Positions 1 to 8,225 of a stretch of 64,000 bases of DNA are shown here, in pieces. How positions within the stretch are numbered: the first letter of the stretch is position 1; the number at the start of each line of letters is the position of its first letter. A program made the position numbers and the translations under genes. This DNA comes from Rubripirellula reticaptiva (lineage in GTDB: Bacteria; Planctomycetota; Planctomycetia; Pirellulales; Pirellulaceae). The stretch lies in NCBI RefSeq assembly GCF_007860175.1, contig NZ_SJPX01000004.1:372001-436000 (forward strand), written 5' to 3'. A model generated the notes under the pieces. The model was given only the letters and a program-made list of their open reading frames with translations, had not been told where the DNA came from and ran no database searches.

Positions 1-1
1 T

Positions 2-271
2 GCCTATCAGCGATTCATTGCTCCTGATAGCGGATCGGTCAGCTTTGCTAAGGCACTGAACCGTTCGGTGACGGGATCGATGAACGATCTGGTCAATCAC
101 GCCAAGGACTGGCTCACCGAGGAGGAAATCTCGCCCCACGATGTAGGGTTTCGGCTCAACGGCATCCTGTTGTCGTCGCTTGCCCGGAGCAAATCAGACT
201 TCTATTGGAAGCCAAGGGAAGCCTTCAAGCAGTTGGCTGATCGGTGCTCTGACGAAGGAAAGCAAGAATAA
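2..271 (+). CDS. DUF6933-like protein, 5' end outside window
   Basis: The reading frame is already open at base 2 and runs to a TAA at 269-271, so this is the C-terminal part (about 89 residues) of a longer protein. The visible part includes an SVTGSMNDLVNHAK stretch followed by a short helical tail. This resembles the C-terminal half of DUF6933 proteins, where an 'R-S-x-x-G-S-M-N-D' segment is characteristic; that assignment is from memory of the family and is moderate. An internal ATG at 80 (the M of SMNDLV) is unlikely to be the real start, since the conserved part begins earlier. Function unknown. It is followed 44 bases later by a membrane-protein gene on the same strand. Confidence 0.5.
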   Translation, partial: AYQRFIAPDSGSVSFAKALNRSVTGSMNDLVNHAKDWLTEEEISPHDVGFRLNGILLSSLARSKSDFYWKPREAFKQLADRCSDEGKQE

Positions 272-315
272 GCGTGAGAGGGTTATCTTCTTGGATCTCG
301 GGAAGCGGCTGACCA

Positions 316-741
316 ATGACTGAAGTGAAGATCAAAGATCACCGACGAACCATCATCCGCAGTCTGGCAGTTTGGTTGCTGATCATTGTTGCCGAGATCA
401 TCCACGGCATTGTTCGGGCGATTGCGTTGGTGCCGATGATCGGTGAGTTCCGCTCCAATCAGATTGGCGTGTTCACTGGTTCGTCGATCATCCTTGCAAT
501 TGCCAACTTCACTATCCGCTGGATCGGGGCAAAACGACGTAATGAACTGCTGCTCGTCGGCTTGATCTGGTTGGTGTTGACTGTGGCGTTCGAAGTCTTG
601 TTTGGGCGATTGGTGGTGGGACTGTCTTGGGAGCGAATCGGTTCTGACTACAACGTGTTGAATGGTGGGTTGATGCCGTTGGGCTTGCTGTTTTTGTTCT
701 TTAGCCCGACGGTTGCCTCGAAATTGCGTGAAAAAAGGTAG
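316..741 (+). CDS. small four-helix membrane protein, unknown function
   Basis: A 141-residue protein with about four hydrophobic segments: roughly residues 14-38, 53-68, 77-95 and 114-131. The N-terminus (MTEVKIKDHRR) and the C-terminal KLREKR are basic, which suggests both ends are cytoplasmic. No catalytic motif is visible and I do not recognise the family. It lies directly after the DUF6933-like gene and is convergent with the small gene at 787-969. Assignment as a real gene rests on the consistent membrane-protein composition and on the lack of a better frame on either strand. Confidence 0.6.
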   Translation: MTEVKIKDHRRTIIRSLAVWLLIIVAEIIHGIVRAIALVPMIGEFRSNQIGVFTGSSIILAIANFTIRWIGAKRRNELLLVGLIWLVLTVAFEVLFGRLVVGLSWERIGSDYNVLNGGLMPLGLLFLFFSPTVASKLREKR

Positions 742-786
742 CGAATCGATTCGCTAACTTATGCCAGATCGGTCAGTTTGCTTTGG

Positions 787-969
787 TCAATCTTCTTTTT
801 GCCGATTCTCCACGGCGGTTTCGTAGACCGTGACCGCAGCTTTCGACATTAAGTGCATGGTCTGGTGACTTGGAAGAAGTGGAAGTCGCTTCAAACCCAT
901 TCTCATAATGACTTCGGCAATCGCTCCCTCAATTTCGCTTTCGAGCTTCTTGACAATCTTCTGGTCCAT
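787..969 (-). CDS. small hypothetical protein (60 aa)
   Basis: A 60-residue soluble protein with an amphipathic helical N-terminal half (MDQKIVKKLESEIEGAIAEV) and no recognised domain. A purine-rich ribosome site (GGGGAG) lies just upstream of its ATG on the minus strand. It is the third and last gene of a small minus-strand group (1352 to 787) that starts with a DUF2256 protein and a two-helix membrane protein. The gene is credible from spacing and strand consistency, but its function is unknown. Confidence 0.45.
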   Translation of the reverse strand: MDQKIVKKLESEIEGAIAEVIMRMGLKRLPLLPSHQTMHLMSKAAVTVYETAVENRQKED

Positions 970-990
970 TGGAAATCTCCCCAGTTGAAC

Positions 991-1188
991 TCATTTTCGA
1001 ACAGTATTCACGATCAAGAAGCCAACGCCGACCAGACAACCTAAACCGATCACTGTGTAGCCAATCCTGAAGGCCATGAACTGAGCTACATTGCCGGTCG
1101 GTTCAAACGTCGCCAGAAATCCGAACCCACAGAATGCAGCGACGGCCAGAAGGAGGAGCGATCCCACAATGGCGACAAAGAACTTCAT
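991..1188 (-). CDS. small two-helix membrane protein
   Basis: A 65-residue protein with two hydrophobic segments (about residues 3-27 and 40-60) joined by a short polar loop, ending in NTVRK. Its ATG overlaps the stop codon of the upstream DUF2256 gene in an ATGA arrangement at 1188-1185, so the two are probably translationally coupled. No family is recognised. The second helix is glycine-rich ([10 protein letters not shown]), which could allow tight helix packing. The function is unknown. Confidence 0.55.
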   Translation of the reverse strand: MKFFVAIVGSLLLLAVAAFCGFGFLATFEPTGNVAQFMAFRIGYTVIGLGCLVGVGFLIVNTVRK

Positions 1189-1352
1189 GATTTGCCTGAC
1201 TTGTTGGTCGCCTTGTCGTCACGATTCTTGCGGCACTTGTCGCTGCAATACTTAACGTCGTCCCAAACCTTCTCCCATTTTTTTCGCCACTTGAAAGGTC
1301 GTCCGCAAACGACGCAGAGTTTCTCGGGCAAGTTGGGTTTATTGTGAGGCAT
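1185..1352 (-). CDS. DUF2256 zinc-ribbon-like small protein (55 aa)
   Basis: A 55-residue frame starting with ATG at 1352. Residues 13-40 read [14 protein letters not shown], then a short stretch, then YCSDKC. This matches the DUF2256 signature (CxxCGRPFxWRKKW...VxYCSxxCR), with four cysteines placed to bind one zinc ion. Such proteins often stand next to cryptochrome/photolyase genes in other bacteria; none is visible here. It is the first gene of a three-gene minus-strand run and overlaps the next start codon by ATGA. The biochemical role of DUF2256 is not known to me. Confidence 0.85.
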   Translation of the reverse strand: MPHNKPNLPEKLCVVCGRPFKWRKKWEKVWDDVKYCSDKCRKNRDDKATNKSGKS

Positions 1353-1376
1353 GGGAAAACCTAGCGAAAGTGTCAG

Positions 1377-2945
1377 TCAACGCTGGACGCTATTCGCAAA
1401 ATTGCCAACAGCATTCAAGTATTCTTCTTTATTCGCATGGAAAATCGAATTGTGATTCCCGTTTCGGAATCGAACCAATTGCTTCTGACGTGAGCTTGAC
1501 CACTTGTGATTGCGTTCGGCGTGGGAAATGTCGATCAATCCGTCGTTCTCGGTGTGAAGCGTCAGCAATGGCTTCGTGTACCCAGACAACTTCTGCTTGT
1601 GATTGAAGAACCGCTTAACCTCGGTCTTTACATCGGCCTCATCGAATCCTGCCGACTCCAAATCCGCATAAGTCAGGAATCGTTCTGAGGGGTCGGCGAT
1701 GCCGCTCTCGATGATCAAGCCACCGATGTTCGGCTGGCGATGAGTTAACTCGATGGCGTAGAGCGATCCAATTGATCGACCGAAGACAATGGCTTTCTCT
1801 GGCTCGATTCCAGCAGCAATCATTGCTGCTTCACCGTCACCGAGCATTGCAACGAGTTTCGCTTCTCCAGTCGATCCGCCGTAATCTCGATACTCGACAA
1901 ACAGTGAGTTCAGACCCATGTCAGCGAACACGTCCGCCATGAACGGAACGTAGTCCGCAACCGCCTCTCCGTTTCCGTGGAAGTGAATCATCGTGAAAGC
2001 TTCGGGATCGACGATCCTCCGAAAGCACGCCAACTCAGCACCATCAGCTTTGACCACGAAAGGGTCTTCAACGGTACGATCCTGTGGAAACAGGTAGCGA
2101 CCACTGATAGCTGGATCGTCTAGTATGCTTTTCACTTCCGCATATCCTTGTCGCTCGCATTCATCCCAAGGACCGTCATGTCTTGTTCTGATGGACAAGA
2201 ACAAGACATCGTCGATTGAATATCTGTTGGTGACATCTGGCTGAATCGTTTTGTAGTAGGTTGCTCTGCTAAAGACTCGGGAACCAACTGGCATCGTCAG
2301 ATCAACAACCGTGTCACGATGTTCGCACCAAGCGTGATCAATCCGCTTCCCCATGGCTCCGCTGAAAACCGTACCGTGAACAAGCCACCAATTTAGCCTC
2401 TTGGCGTCCTTTGCCCATCGCATGGCAGCGGTATAGCAAAGACCACTCCAGTCACTTTGCAAAAGTTCTCGTTCGATTTCCGTCCACGCCAAATTCTCGC
2501 AAGCAGCCAGCATCGCCTTCAGCGGCTCTGGATCGGCAAGTCGATGATCAGCACCAGTTTCAATCAAGGTATCGTCCGATAGTCTGCTGTTCCGAATAAG
2601 TTCTTCCGATTCAGCAAACGGGATCACATCGTCTTGTCGTGAATGCAGGATGACCGTGTTCGGCTTGACGGTTGTGCCCGTTCCCCCGTTCTTCCAAGCC
2701 GGGCAAAGAAGGACGAGCGGTGTATCGCCGCTGCTCATGTTGACTGCAACAGCACCGCCACGAGAACTGCCCACAATCACGTCGGGTTTGTGTTGATCGT
2801 ATTCTGCTTGGGCAGTGCGGACGGCCAGACCGAAGTCGTCATCGTCCAATGCTGGATTGAGAACTTCGTGCCCAGCTTTCTTTAGGTGCGTTGGCTTGCG
2901 ACCACCGGGCACTGAGGTCCAGCCGTGCAAAAAGAGAATCTTCAC
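1377..2945 (-). CDS. protein with two alpha/beta-hydrolase domains
   Basis: A 522-residue protein with GTG start. The N-terminal domain (1-130) is a small esterase-like fold: LHGW near residue 7, nucleophile elbow G-S-S-R-G with Ser61, an acid in a QDDVIP loop, and a histidine in GADHRL. A linker domain (about 140-290) with no recognised fold follows. The C-terminal domain (about 300-522) is a second alpha/beta hydrolase: HFHGNGE oxyanion region, elbow GRSIGS (about residue 390), acid in ENDGLID and histidine in GNHNSIF. Both catalytic triads therefore look complete. The GTG overlaps the stop of the upstream helicase gene (GTGA at 2945-2942), so the two form a coupled operon. Substrate unknown; it could be an effector or a lipid/peptide hydrolase. 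Confidence 0.75.
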   Translation of the reverse strand: MKILFLHGWTSVPGGRKPTHLKKAGHEVLNPALDDDDFGLAVRTAQAEYDQHKPDVIVGSSRGGAVAVNMSSGDTPLVLLCPAWKNGGTGTTVKPNTVILHSRQDDVIPFAESEELIRNSRLSDDTLIETGADHRLADPEPLKAMLAACENLAWTEIERELLQSDWSGLCYTAAMRWAKDAKRLNWWLVHGTVFSGAMGKRIDHAWCEHRDTVVDLTMPVGSRVFSRATYYKTIQPDVTNRYSIDDVLFLSIRTRHDGPWDECERQGYAEVKSILDDPAISGRYLFPQDRTVEDPFVVKADGAELACFRRIVDPEAFTMIHFHGNGEAVADYVPFMADVFADMGLNSLFVEYRDYGGSTGEAKLVAMLGDGEAAMIAAGIEPEKAIVFGRSIGSLYAIELTHRQPNIGGLIIESGIADPSERFLTYADLESAGFDEADVKTEVKRFFNHKQKLSGYTKPLLTLHTENDGLIDISHAERNHKWSSSRQKQLVRFRNGNHNSIFHANKEEYLNAVGNFANSVQR

Positions 2946-5900
2946 GAGCCCGAATCCTTTGGCACAGTGATTTCTTGGCCCGGCTCCAGCAATTGAACGC
3001 CATAATCTTCGAGTCGCTGTCGCACTCTTTGCCTCGGAAGTTCAGAACCGAAACAGGCGTAGTGTTTCTGATTTGCACGGACAAAAAACAGGGGCTCAGC
3101 GATTATCTCTCCCGTTTTCGTCGTAAGCGGTTCTTGGGATATCCCGTATGTATTCCAGAGTCCGACAAGCCACTTGCGGTGATCACGACCGATTCGGTCG
3201 AGTATCTCAATCAAATCGTCTTGTGGGCTGTTGTCGCATTCGATCTCGGGCCGCTCTTCCAGATTGCCGAGGCAGTCTTCAATTACTTCATACAACAACT
3301 CAGCATCGCTGTTTCGCATTTTCTGTGAAAACAGCGTCAGGATTGAACGTGCCCGAGTCATAGCGACATACAGATTGTTTGCCAGAATCCCCTTTTCCTT
3401 GGCCGTGTATTGGTCTGCGGCGGGGACGATGACTACTTCCGAGTCGTACCCTTTGTAAGAATGCGATGTAGTTGCAAGAAGGATGTTGTGGCTGCGCTCA
3501 AATGGTTTGTTGGCTTGCACTGAAAGTTCCACTCCCAAGTCAGCAAGCGCCGGAGCGACTTGTTTTTCCAAGCGATACTTGATGTTCCCACCGTTGTAGA
3601 TGAGGCAAATATCGGATGGCTGCACTCCTTGCTCGGCAATAAGCTCTCGGCAGTAATCGGCGATGCCGTCAAATTCCTGATCAAGATTCATGAACTGGCG
3701 GAACTGAGGATTTGGCCCGTCAACCTGATTGAAGCGGACGTTCCACCAGTCGGTTCCCTCACGTTTCGTTTGTTCGATCAATCCTCGTGCGACGAGTTCT
3801 TTGTGATCAGGATTCGTTTCTGGTGGCTGCAAACGATAAAGTACGTTTAGTGCGAATTCGGTGATCGGTTTTGTACTGCGAAAGCTCTCCTTCATCACCG
3901 TTGAACGACCACGCATGTCAAGCCCAAGCTCCGACCACTTGGGTGTACTCCGACCATAGATGTTCTGGGCATTGTCGTAGAAGATATTCACTGACCGACT
4001 GTTTTCGTCGGACTCATCGCTCTGCCGCACGATGGACGAAAGAAGCTTGAGCGTATTCGGACCCATATCCTGAGCTTCATCAATGAACAAAGCATCGCAA
4101 CGGGCGCTGATTTGGTCTGCCGCTCTCTGTTCCAAGTAAGCTTCGGCGGCATCGTCATACTCAAAGCCATAGCTTTTTGCCGAAAGCCCAACTTCGGGGA
4201 GCATCACTTCCAAGATTTCTTTCACGTGATGCAATTCAACACGATCCCAAGGGAACGGCTTGCCATCTGTCTCCTTCTCCCAAGCAGAAACAATCGATTC
4301 GCCAATCAACGACTGGAGCGAACGATTTGCAAAGACGGCCCAAATACGTGCGTTCGGGTCATCCAGTCGCTGCACGGTTTGCATCAGCCAATGGGCAAGA
4401 ATGACCGTTTTTCCACTGCCAGCAACTCCTCGAACCAAACGAGGCTTGCCGTCCAATTCCAGACCACAAAGACGTTCCTGTTCGTGCGACAAAACCGGAC
4501 GAAGGTCTTTGCGTTTGGCAAGCTGAGTACCAATCGACGACGACTTGTTCGCCTGATACTCAGCCTTCTCTTCGTGGATCGCTGGTAACTTGTAATCTGT
4601 CTTGAGCGGAACCTCCGTCCAAGCGAGTCTATTATTGTTCCTCTGGACAATACGTGGCGACAAATGCTTCAACAGCGGGCGAAGGTATGGCTCTTCCATC
4701 TCCGCACGACTTGAAAGCACAATGATCGCTTCTCGTGACCTGCTGAGAGCCACATTGACCAATCGTTTCCATTCGTCATACGGCCAGCCATAACTTCCGG
4801 CATTCACAGAATCGAAGATAACGACATCCGCCTCAGAACCCTGCTGGCTGTGAACTGTCGAAGCCATCCATGATTCCAAGTTGTTCGCCGCAAAAAACGA
4901 ATGAACTACCTTTGCCTGAGCCTTGAAGGGAGAAATGAACAGACCATCCGCAGATCGAAGCGTGGGATCAGAGAACAGCTTCGCAAGAATCTTCAGGGTG
5001 GCCTTACGAATCCAACTCCGATTCCCGGCACCACGTTCGGCACGAATCGACGGAGTATCGTCAGTGTCTTCATCGAGCACATACCAAACCGCCCTCGGTT
5101 GTTCCGCCAAGACGTTGGGTATTTTGAATGGACGATTCTTGATGTCATCCGCTGTCGTTAGAAAATCGTCGTATTGATACGCCGAAACGACATCACAAAC
5201 ATCGGAGTGCATTCGGCGTTGCTCGCTCAGCACGTGAACGCCATCGATCCGAGATCCGATTCGATCCAGATGGCTCAGCCCGCTGCGAGCCAGCCAGTTG
5301 CCTTGTGCCGGTTCCAAAATGCGGCTGATTCGACTGATCGGTGCAAGCTGTTTCGAGTCACCCACCAATACAACTCGACGACTCGCAAGCAAAGACAGGG
5401 CCGCAATCGCCACCCGAGACATTAGGCCAGCCTCGTCAATGAAGATCGTCGTGAAGGGACAGAGTTCTTCGGCCAAGTCCTCCTTGATTTCGTCGTAGTT
5501 CAAGAAGGTGGTCGCCTTGAAGGATGTACTCACGACGACACGCACACTTCCATCAAGAAAGTTCCGCTGAGCCGCATCGTTCATGGCTTCACGGATTTCC
5601 TTGATCTCCTTTCGGATCATCGCATTTTGCTTAGGGTTCTCCGAGCGAGCAAGCTGAACAGCGAGAGTTTCGATCTGAGCAAGAAATTCGGTTTCCGTTC
5701 CACGAAGCATGTCTGTCAACTGTTCGTTTTCAAACCGCTTCAGCGAAGCACCTTTGCCGATCCGCAATAGTTGACCGTCTTCCAGTCCGACATTTTTTCC
5801 AACAGCAGCACGACCAATCGAAACGGCAACGGCGTCTGTCGCCCGATTCGTCGTTGAGACAACTAAGATACGTTCACTTGGATCGGAAAGAACTCTCGCC

Positions 5901-6598
5901 ACTTGTTGACCGGTCGTGTAGGTCTTCCCCGTGCCCGGTGGCCCCCAAAGGACGCTCCAAGATTTTTGCCACCATTCTTGCAGGTGATCGAGCCCAACAT
6001 TTGCAGGTTCCTTAACGTCGGGATGGATGTTTCCTTTAGCAGCCGCCAGTCGAGGTGGAAGCATCGACCGAATCTCAGTAAATGCCGGTTCGTTGTAGAC
6101 GGCATCCAAGAACGCAAGAAACTCGAACGGGCGGACGTAAAACGAACCACGGCGAGGCGGGTGTTCCGGGTTGCTCACGACGATAAAGATGCGACCGGAC
6201 GCTTCGTCTACTTCCAACACTTCGCCTGACCAGACAATCGAATCGTCGATGTCGGGATCAATGGAACCGTTCTCAAAGAATGTCGCCTGCGAGTCTTCAA
6301 ATTCTTTCAGCAACAACGGGCGAAAGGCGACTGAACCTTCCCAAGTCCAATTGAACTCAACGGCGTGTCCAATCTCCAGTTCGTAAACCGTCCCCGATTC
6401 AGTCTCCGAAACAACACTGACTTTGCGACAACGCAACCGTTTCCACTTGGCCGAGTCTCGATATTCCTTGCGAATCGCTCTTTTCGCATCTTCAAGCGAC
6501 ATTCCATCCGCCGATGGCAAATTCAAATCGATGGCGAAGCGAGCCTGCGTGAACTCGCAAGCAGCATCCTCATCGATTTCGGTTTCTTCATGTGACAT
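2942..6598 (-). CDS. double SF1 helicase protein
   Basis: About 1218 residues with ATG at 6598 (a TTG at 6610 is also in frame). It has two complete SF1 motors in one chain. Motor 1 is UPF1/Dna2-like: Walker A GPPGTGKT (about residue 220), Walker B FIDEAGLM (about 385), then GDSKQLAPI, and later HSQQGSEADVVIF. Motor 2 is UvrD/DUF2075-like: GVAGSGKT (about 722), FIDEAQDMG (about 838), SYKGYDSEVVIV and NLYVAMTRAR. The N-terminal 200 residues form a separate unrecognised domain with beta-rich segments. No nuclease motif is visible in the chain. Both Walker A lysines and both acidic B motifs are intact, so each motor could hydrolyse ATP. It is translationally coupled to the double hydrolase downstream and lies within a defence cluster. 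Confidence 0.8.
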   Translation of the reverse strand: MSHEETEIDEDAACEFTQARFAIDLNLPSADGMSLEDAKRAIRKEYRDSAKWKRLRCRKVSVVSETESGTVYELEIGHAVEFNWTWEGSVAFRPLLLKEFEDSQATFFENGSIDPDIDDSIVWSGEVLEVDEASGRIFIVVSNPEHPPRRGSFYVRPFEFLAFLDAVYNEPAFTEIRSMLPPRLAAAKGNIHPDVKEPANVGLDHLQEWWQKSWSVLWGPPGTGKTYTTGQQVARVLSDPSERILVVSTTNRATDAVAVSIGRAAVGKNVGLEDGQLLRIGKGASLKRFENEQLTDMLRGTETEFLAQIETLAVQLARSENPKQNAMIRKEIKEIREAMNDAAQRNFLDGSVRVVVSTSFKATTFLNYDEIKEDLAEELCPFTTIFIDEAGLMSRVAIAALSLLASRRVVLVGDSKQLAPISRISRILEPAQGNWLARSGLSHLDRIGSRIDGVHVLSEQRRMHSDVCDVVSAYQYDDFLTTADDIKNRPFKIPNVLAEQPRAVWYVLDEDTDDTPSIRAERGAGNRSWIRKATLKILAKLFSDPTLRSADGLFISPFKAQAKVVHSFFAANNLESWMASTVHSQQGSEADVVIFDSVNAGSYGWPYDEWKRLVNVALSRSREAIIVLSSRAEMEEPYLRPLLKHLSPRIVQRNNNRLAWTEVPLKTDYKLPAIHEEKAEYQANKSSSIGTQLAKRKDLRPVLSHEQERLCGLELDGKPRLVRGVAGSGKTVILAHWLMQTVQRLDDPNARIWAVFANRSLQSLIGESIVSAWEKETDGKPFPWDRVELHHVKEILEVMLPEVGLSAKSYGFEYDDAAEAYLEQRAADQISARCDALFIDEAQDMGPNTLKLLSSIVRQSDESDENSRSVNIFYDNAQNIYGRSTPKWSELGLDMRGRSTVMKESFRSTKPITEFALNVLYRLQPPETNPDHKELVARGLIEQTKREGTDWWNVRFNQVDGPNPQFRQFMNLDQEFDGIADYCRELIAEQGVQPSDICLIYNGGNIKYRLEKQVAPALADLGVELSVQANKPFERSHNILLATTSHSYKGYDSEVVIVPAADQYTAKEKGILANNLYVAMTRARSILTLFSQKMRNSDAELLYEVIEDCLGNLEERPEIECDNSPQDDLIEILDRIGRDHRKWLVGLWNTYGISQEPLTTKTGEIIAEPLFFVRANQKHYACFGSELPRQRVRQRLEDYGVQLLEPGQEITVPKDSGS

Positions 6599-6683
6599 GC
6601 AGCCGCTCAACTATTTGTGTTGCTCTATTGTGTTCGTCTTCAGTCGTGTTATCTCTCAACCAATTGAATTAGCTCTGCGGATA

Positions 6684-8225
6684 TCACATGTAAAATCGGT
6701 AGCTTGTCTGAACCGTGTCTTCGTCCGAGACATGCTTCATGATCTCACCGATCTTCTGCGAGAACGACAGCGTAATCGGCGTACCGTCAGCGAACGAACA
6801 ATTGTTGACGTTCATCTTGGTCAATTCCAGCACTTCACGAAACAAGTCTTTGTGAGCGCTGCTGCCGTGTCGTTCGACAATCTGCCATGGCTCCGGGATA
6901 TAGCTGCCGGGAAATGTTTCGAGGTAGGGAATAAAGCCCATCGTGTAAAGGAAATGGGCTTCATCCTCGATACAGAAGTAGGAGCCACGTGCTGGTGGAT
7001 ATTGGCCTTCTCGAAAGAGGCGAATGCGTGATCGAGTCAGCGTGACGAGATCGTAGTCGCAACCGGGGAACACACTTTGAATGCCTTCGATGAATCCATC
7101 GAGTTCGTTGAATTCGCCGTGATCACTTCCCCAGAAACGGGAAGATTTGTGAACGACAACTCGCTTTGGCGGCGTCCCTCGGACGTTGACGTACTCCTTT
7201 AGCGTTGCGCTGACCAACCGGGCTGCACCTTCACGAGACATGTGCGGACTCTTTCCATTGGCATCAGAGTTCCATTCAAACGGATCGCCCCGAAGCACAA
7301 GTCCTTGCCCGAGGTAGTCGAAAGCCTGAGCCACGCTGGTCCGCATTGTCAGGTTGTCCTTGCCATCTTGTGCGACGTAAAAATCGACGCCGATGAAGCA
7401 TGTGTCCTTCTCAACAGTTACCGGACACCACGGAATTCCCTCGGCCTTGTAGTACAAGGCCGTGCAGAAGTTCCAAGCACGAGTCGCTTTCTCTTGGAGC
7501 GGTGTTTTGCGTCCCTTGGGTTTCTTGCCGAGAACCGTACTTCGTTGAATCAGTTGAATGGGCACGCCCCAGCGCATTGCCTTGGCTTTGATTGCACGCC
7601 GGAAGTTGAGGTGAAAGTTGCCGGTGATTTGAACCGTGTAGGCTTCATCTACGATCTCGGGAGTCAGGGCGAGGACAATGATATCCGGTGCCGGGCTTGT
7701 TTCGGCGAGACTCTTGATCTGACTATCAAAGAGTTCGACGAGTTCCCAAATCCGCCGCTGCTTGTCTTCAATGCCTAGCGTCTTGTTGATCTCTTCCTGT
7801 CGGATCGAGCGATCCCACCTGTCATTCATTTGGAAACACGAGTCGAACTCAGACTCCTTTGAAAAGCCAATGAAGTCACGGTTCAGAATCTTATACAGCC
7901 GTACGATTGGTTCATGGATGTGCTCGTCCTCAAAAATCCCCTGACCAAACAAGCTCGGCAAATTGTCGGCCTCATTGATCTTGGCTTTGATGACCTTCGA
8001 GTTCTCGCTCTCAATTTCCGATCCACATTCTTCGAGCCATTCCTTCGCACCAGCGATGGTTTCACGAGTGCCTATGAAACCCATCTTGATTTCAGACGGA
8101 TGGAGACCGGCAATGTTTTTCCCAAACGGGCCAAACTCAGCCAGTCCCGTCTTGGTGTCTTGGTGCTCAAAGTAATTTCCGAATTGCAGTTTCGGTTCCT
8201 TGAGGTAATCAATCCTAATGCTCAT
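6684..8225 (-). CDS. short prokaryotic Argonaute (MID-PIWI), SPARDA type
   Basis: A 513-residue protein with the size and layout of short pAgos: no N or PAZ domain, a MID domain (about 1-230) and a PIWI domain (about 250-513). Supporting segments are IQLIQRSTVL, the following GIPWCPV...CFIGVDFY beta strand, and the C-terminal GFIPYLETFPGSYIPEPWQI block typical of short pAgos. The slicer tetrad is incomplete: the first Asp (GVDF) is present, but the RDG-type third position is replaced by HKSSRFW. It is therefore expected to bind guide and target without cutting. Its ATG overlaps the end of the DREN-APAZ gene by 11 bases. In SPARDA systems the pair forms a heterodimer whose nuclease is unleashed upon target recognition. 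Confidence 0.85.
   Translation of the reverse strand: MSIRIDYLKEPKLQFGNYFEHQDTKTGLAEFGPFGKNIAGLHPSEIKMGFIGTRETIAGAKEWLEECGSEIESENSKVIKAKINEADNLPSLFGQGIFEDEHIHEPIVRLYKILNRDFIGFSKESEFDSCFQMNDRWDRSIRQEEINKTLGIEDKQRRIWELVELFDSQIKSLAETSPAPDIIVLALTPEIVDEAYTVQITGNFHLNFRRAIKAKAMRWGVPIQLIQRSTVLGKKPKGRKTPLQEKATRAWNFCTALYYKAEGIPWCPVTVEKDTCFIGVDFYVAQDGKDNLTMRTSVAQAFDYLGQGLVLRGDPFEWNSDANGKSPHMSREGAARLVSATLKEYVNVRGTPPKRVVVHKSSRFWGSDHGEFNELDGFIEGIQSVFPGCDYDLVTLTRSRIRLFREGQYPPARGSYFCIEDEAHFLYTMGFIPYLETFPGSYIPEPWQIVERHGSSAHKDLFREVLELTKMNVNNCSFADGTPITLSFSQKIGEIMKHVSDEDTVQTSYRFYM

Noticed and set aside
6423-7031. A 202-residue plus-strand frame across the helicase start and Argonaute end
   Set aside because: Antisense shadow of two well-supported genes; composition is not protein-like.
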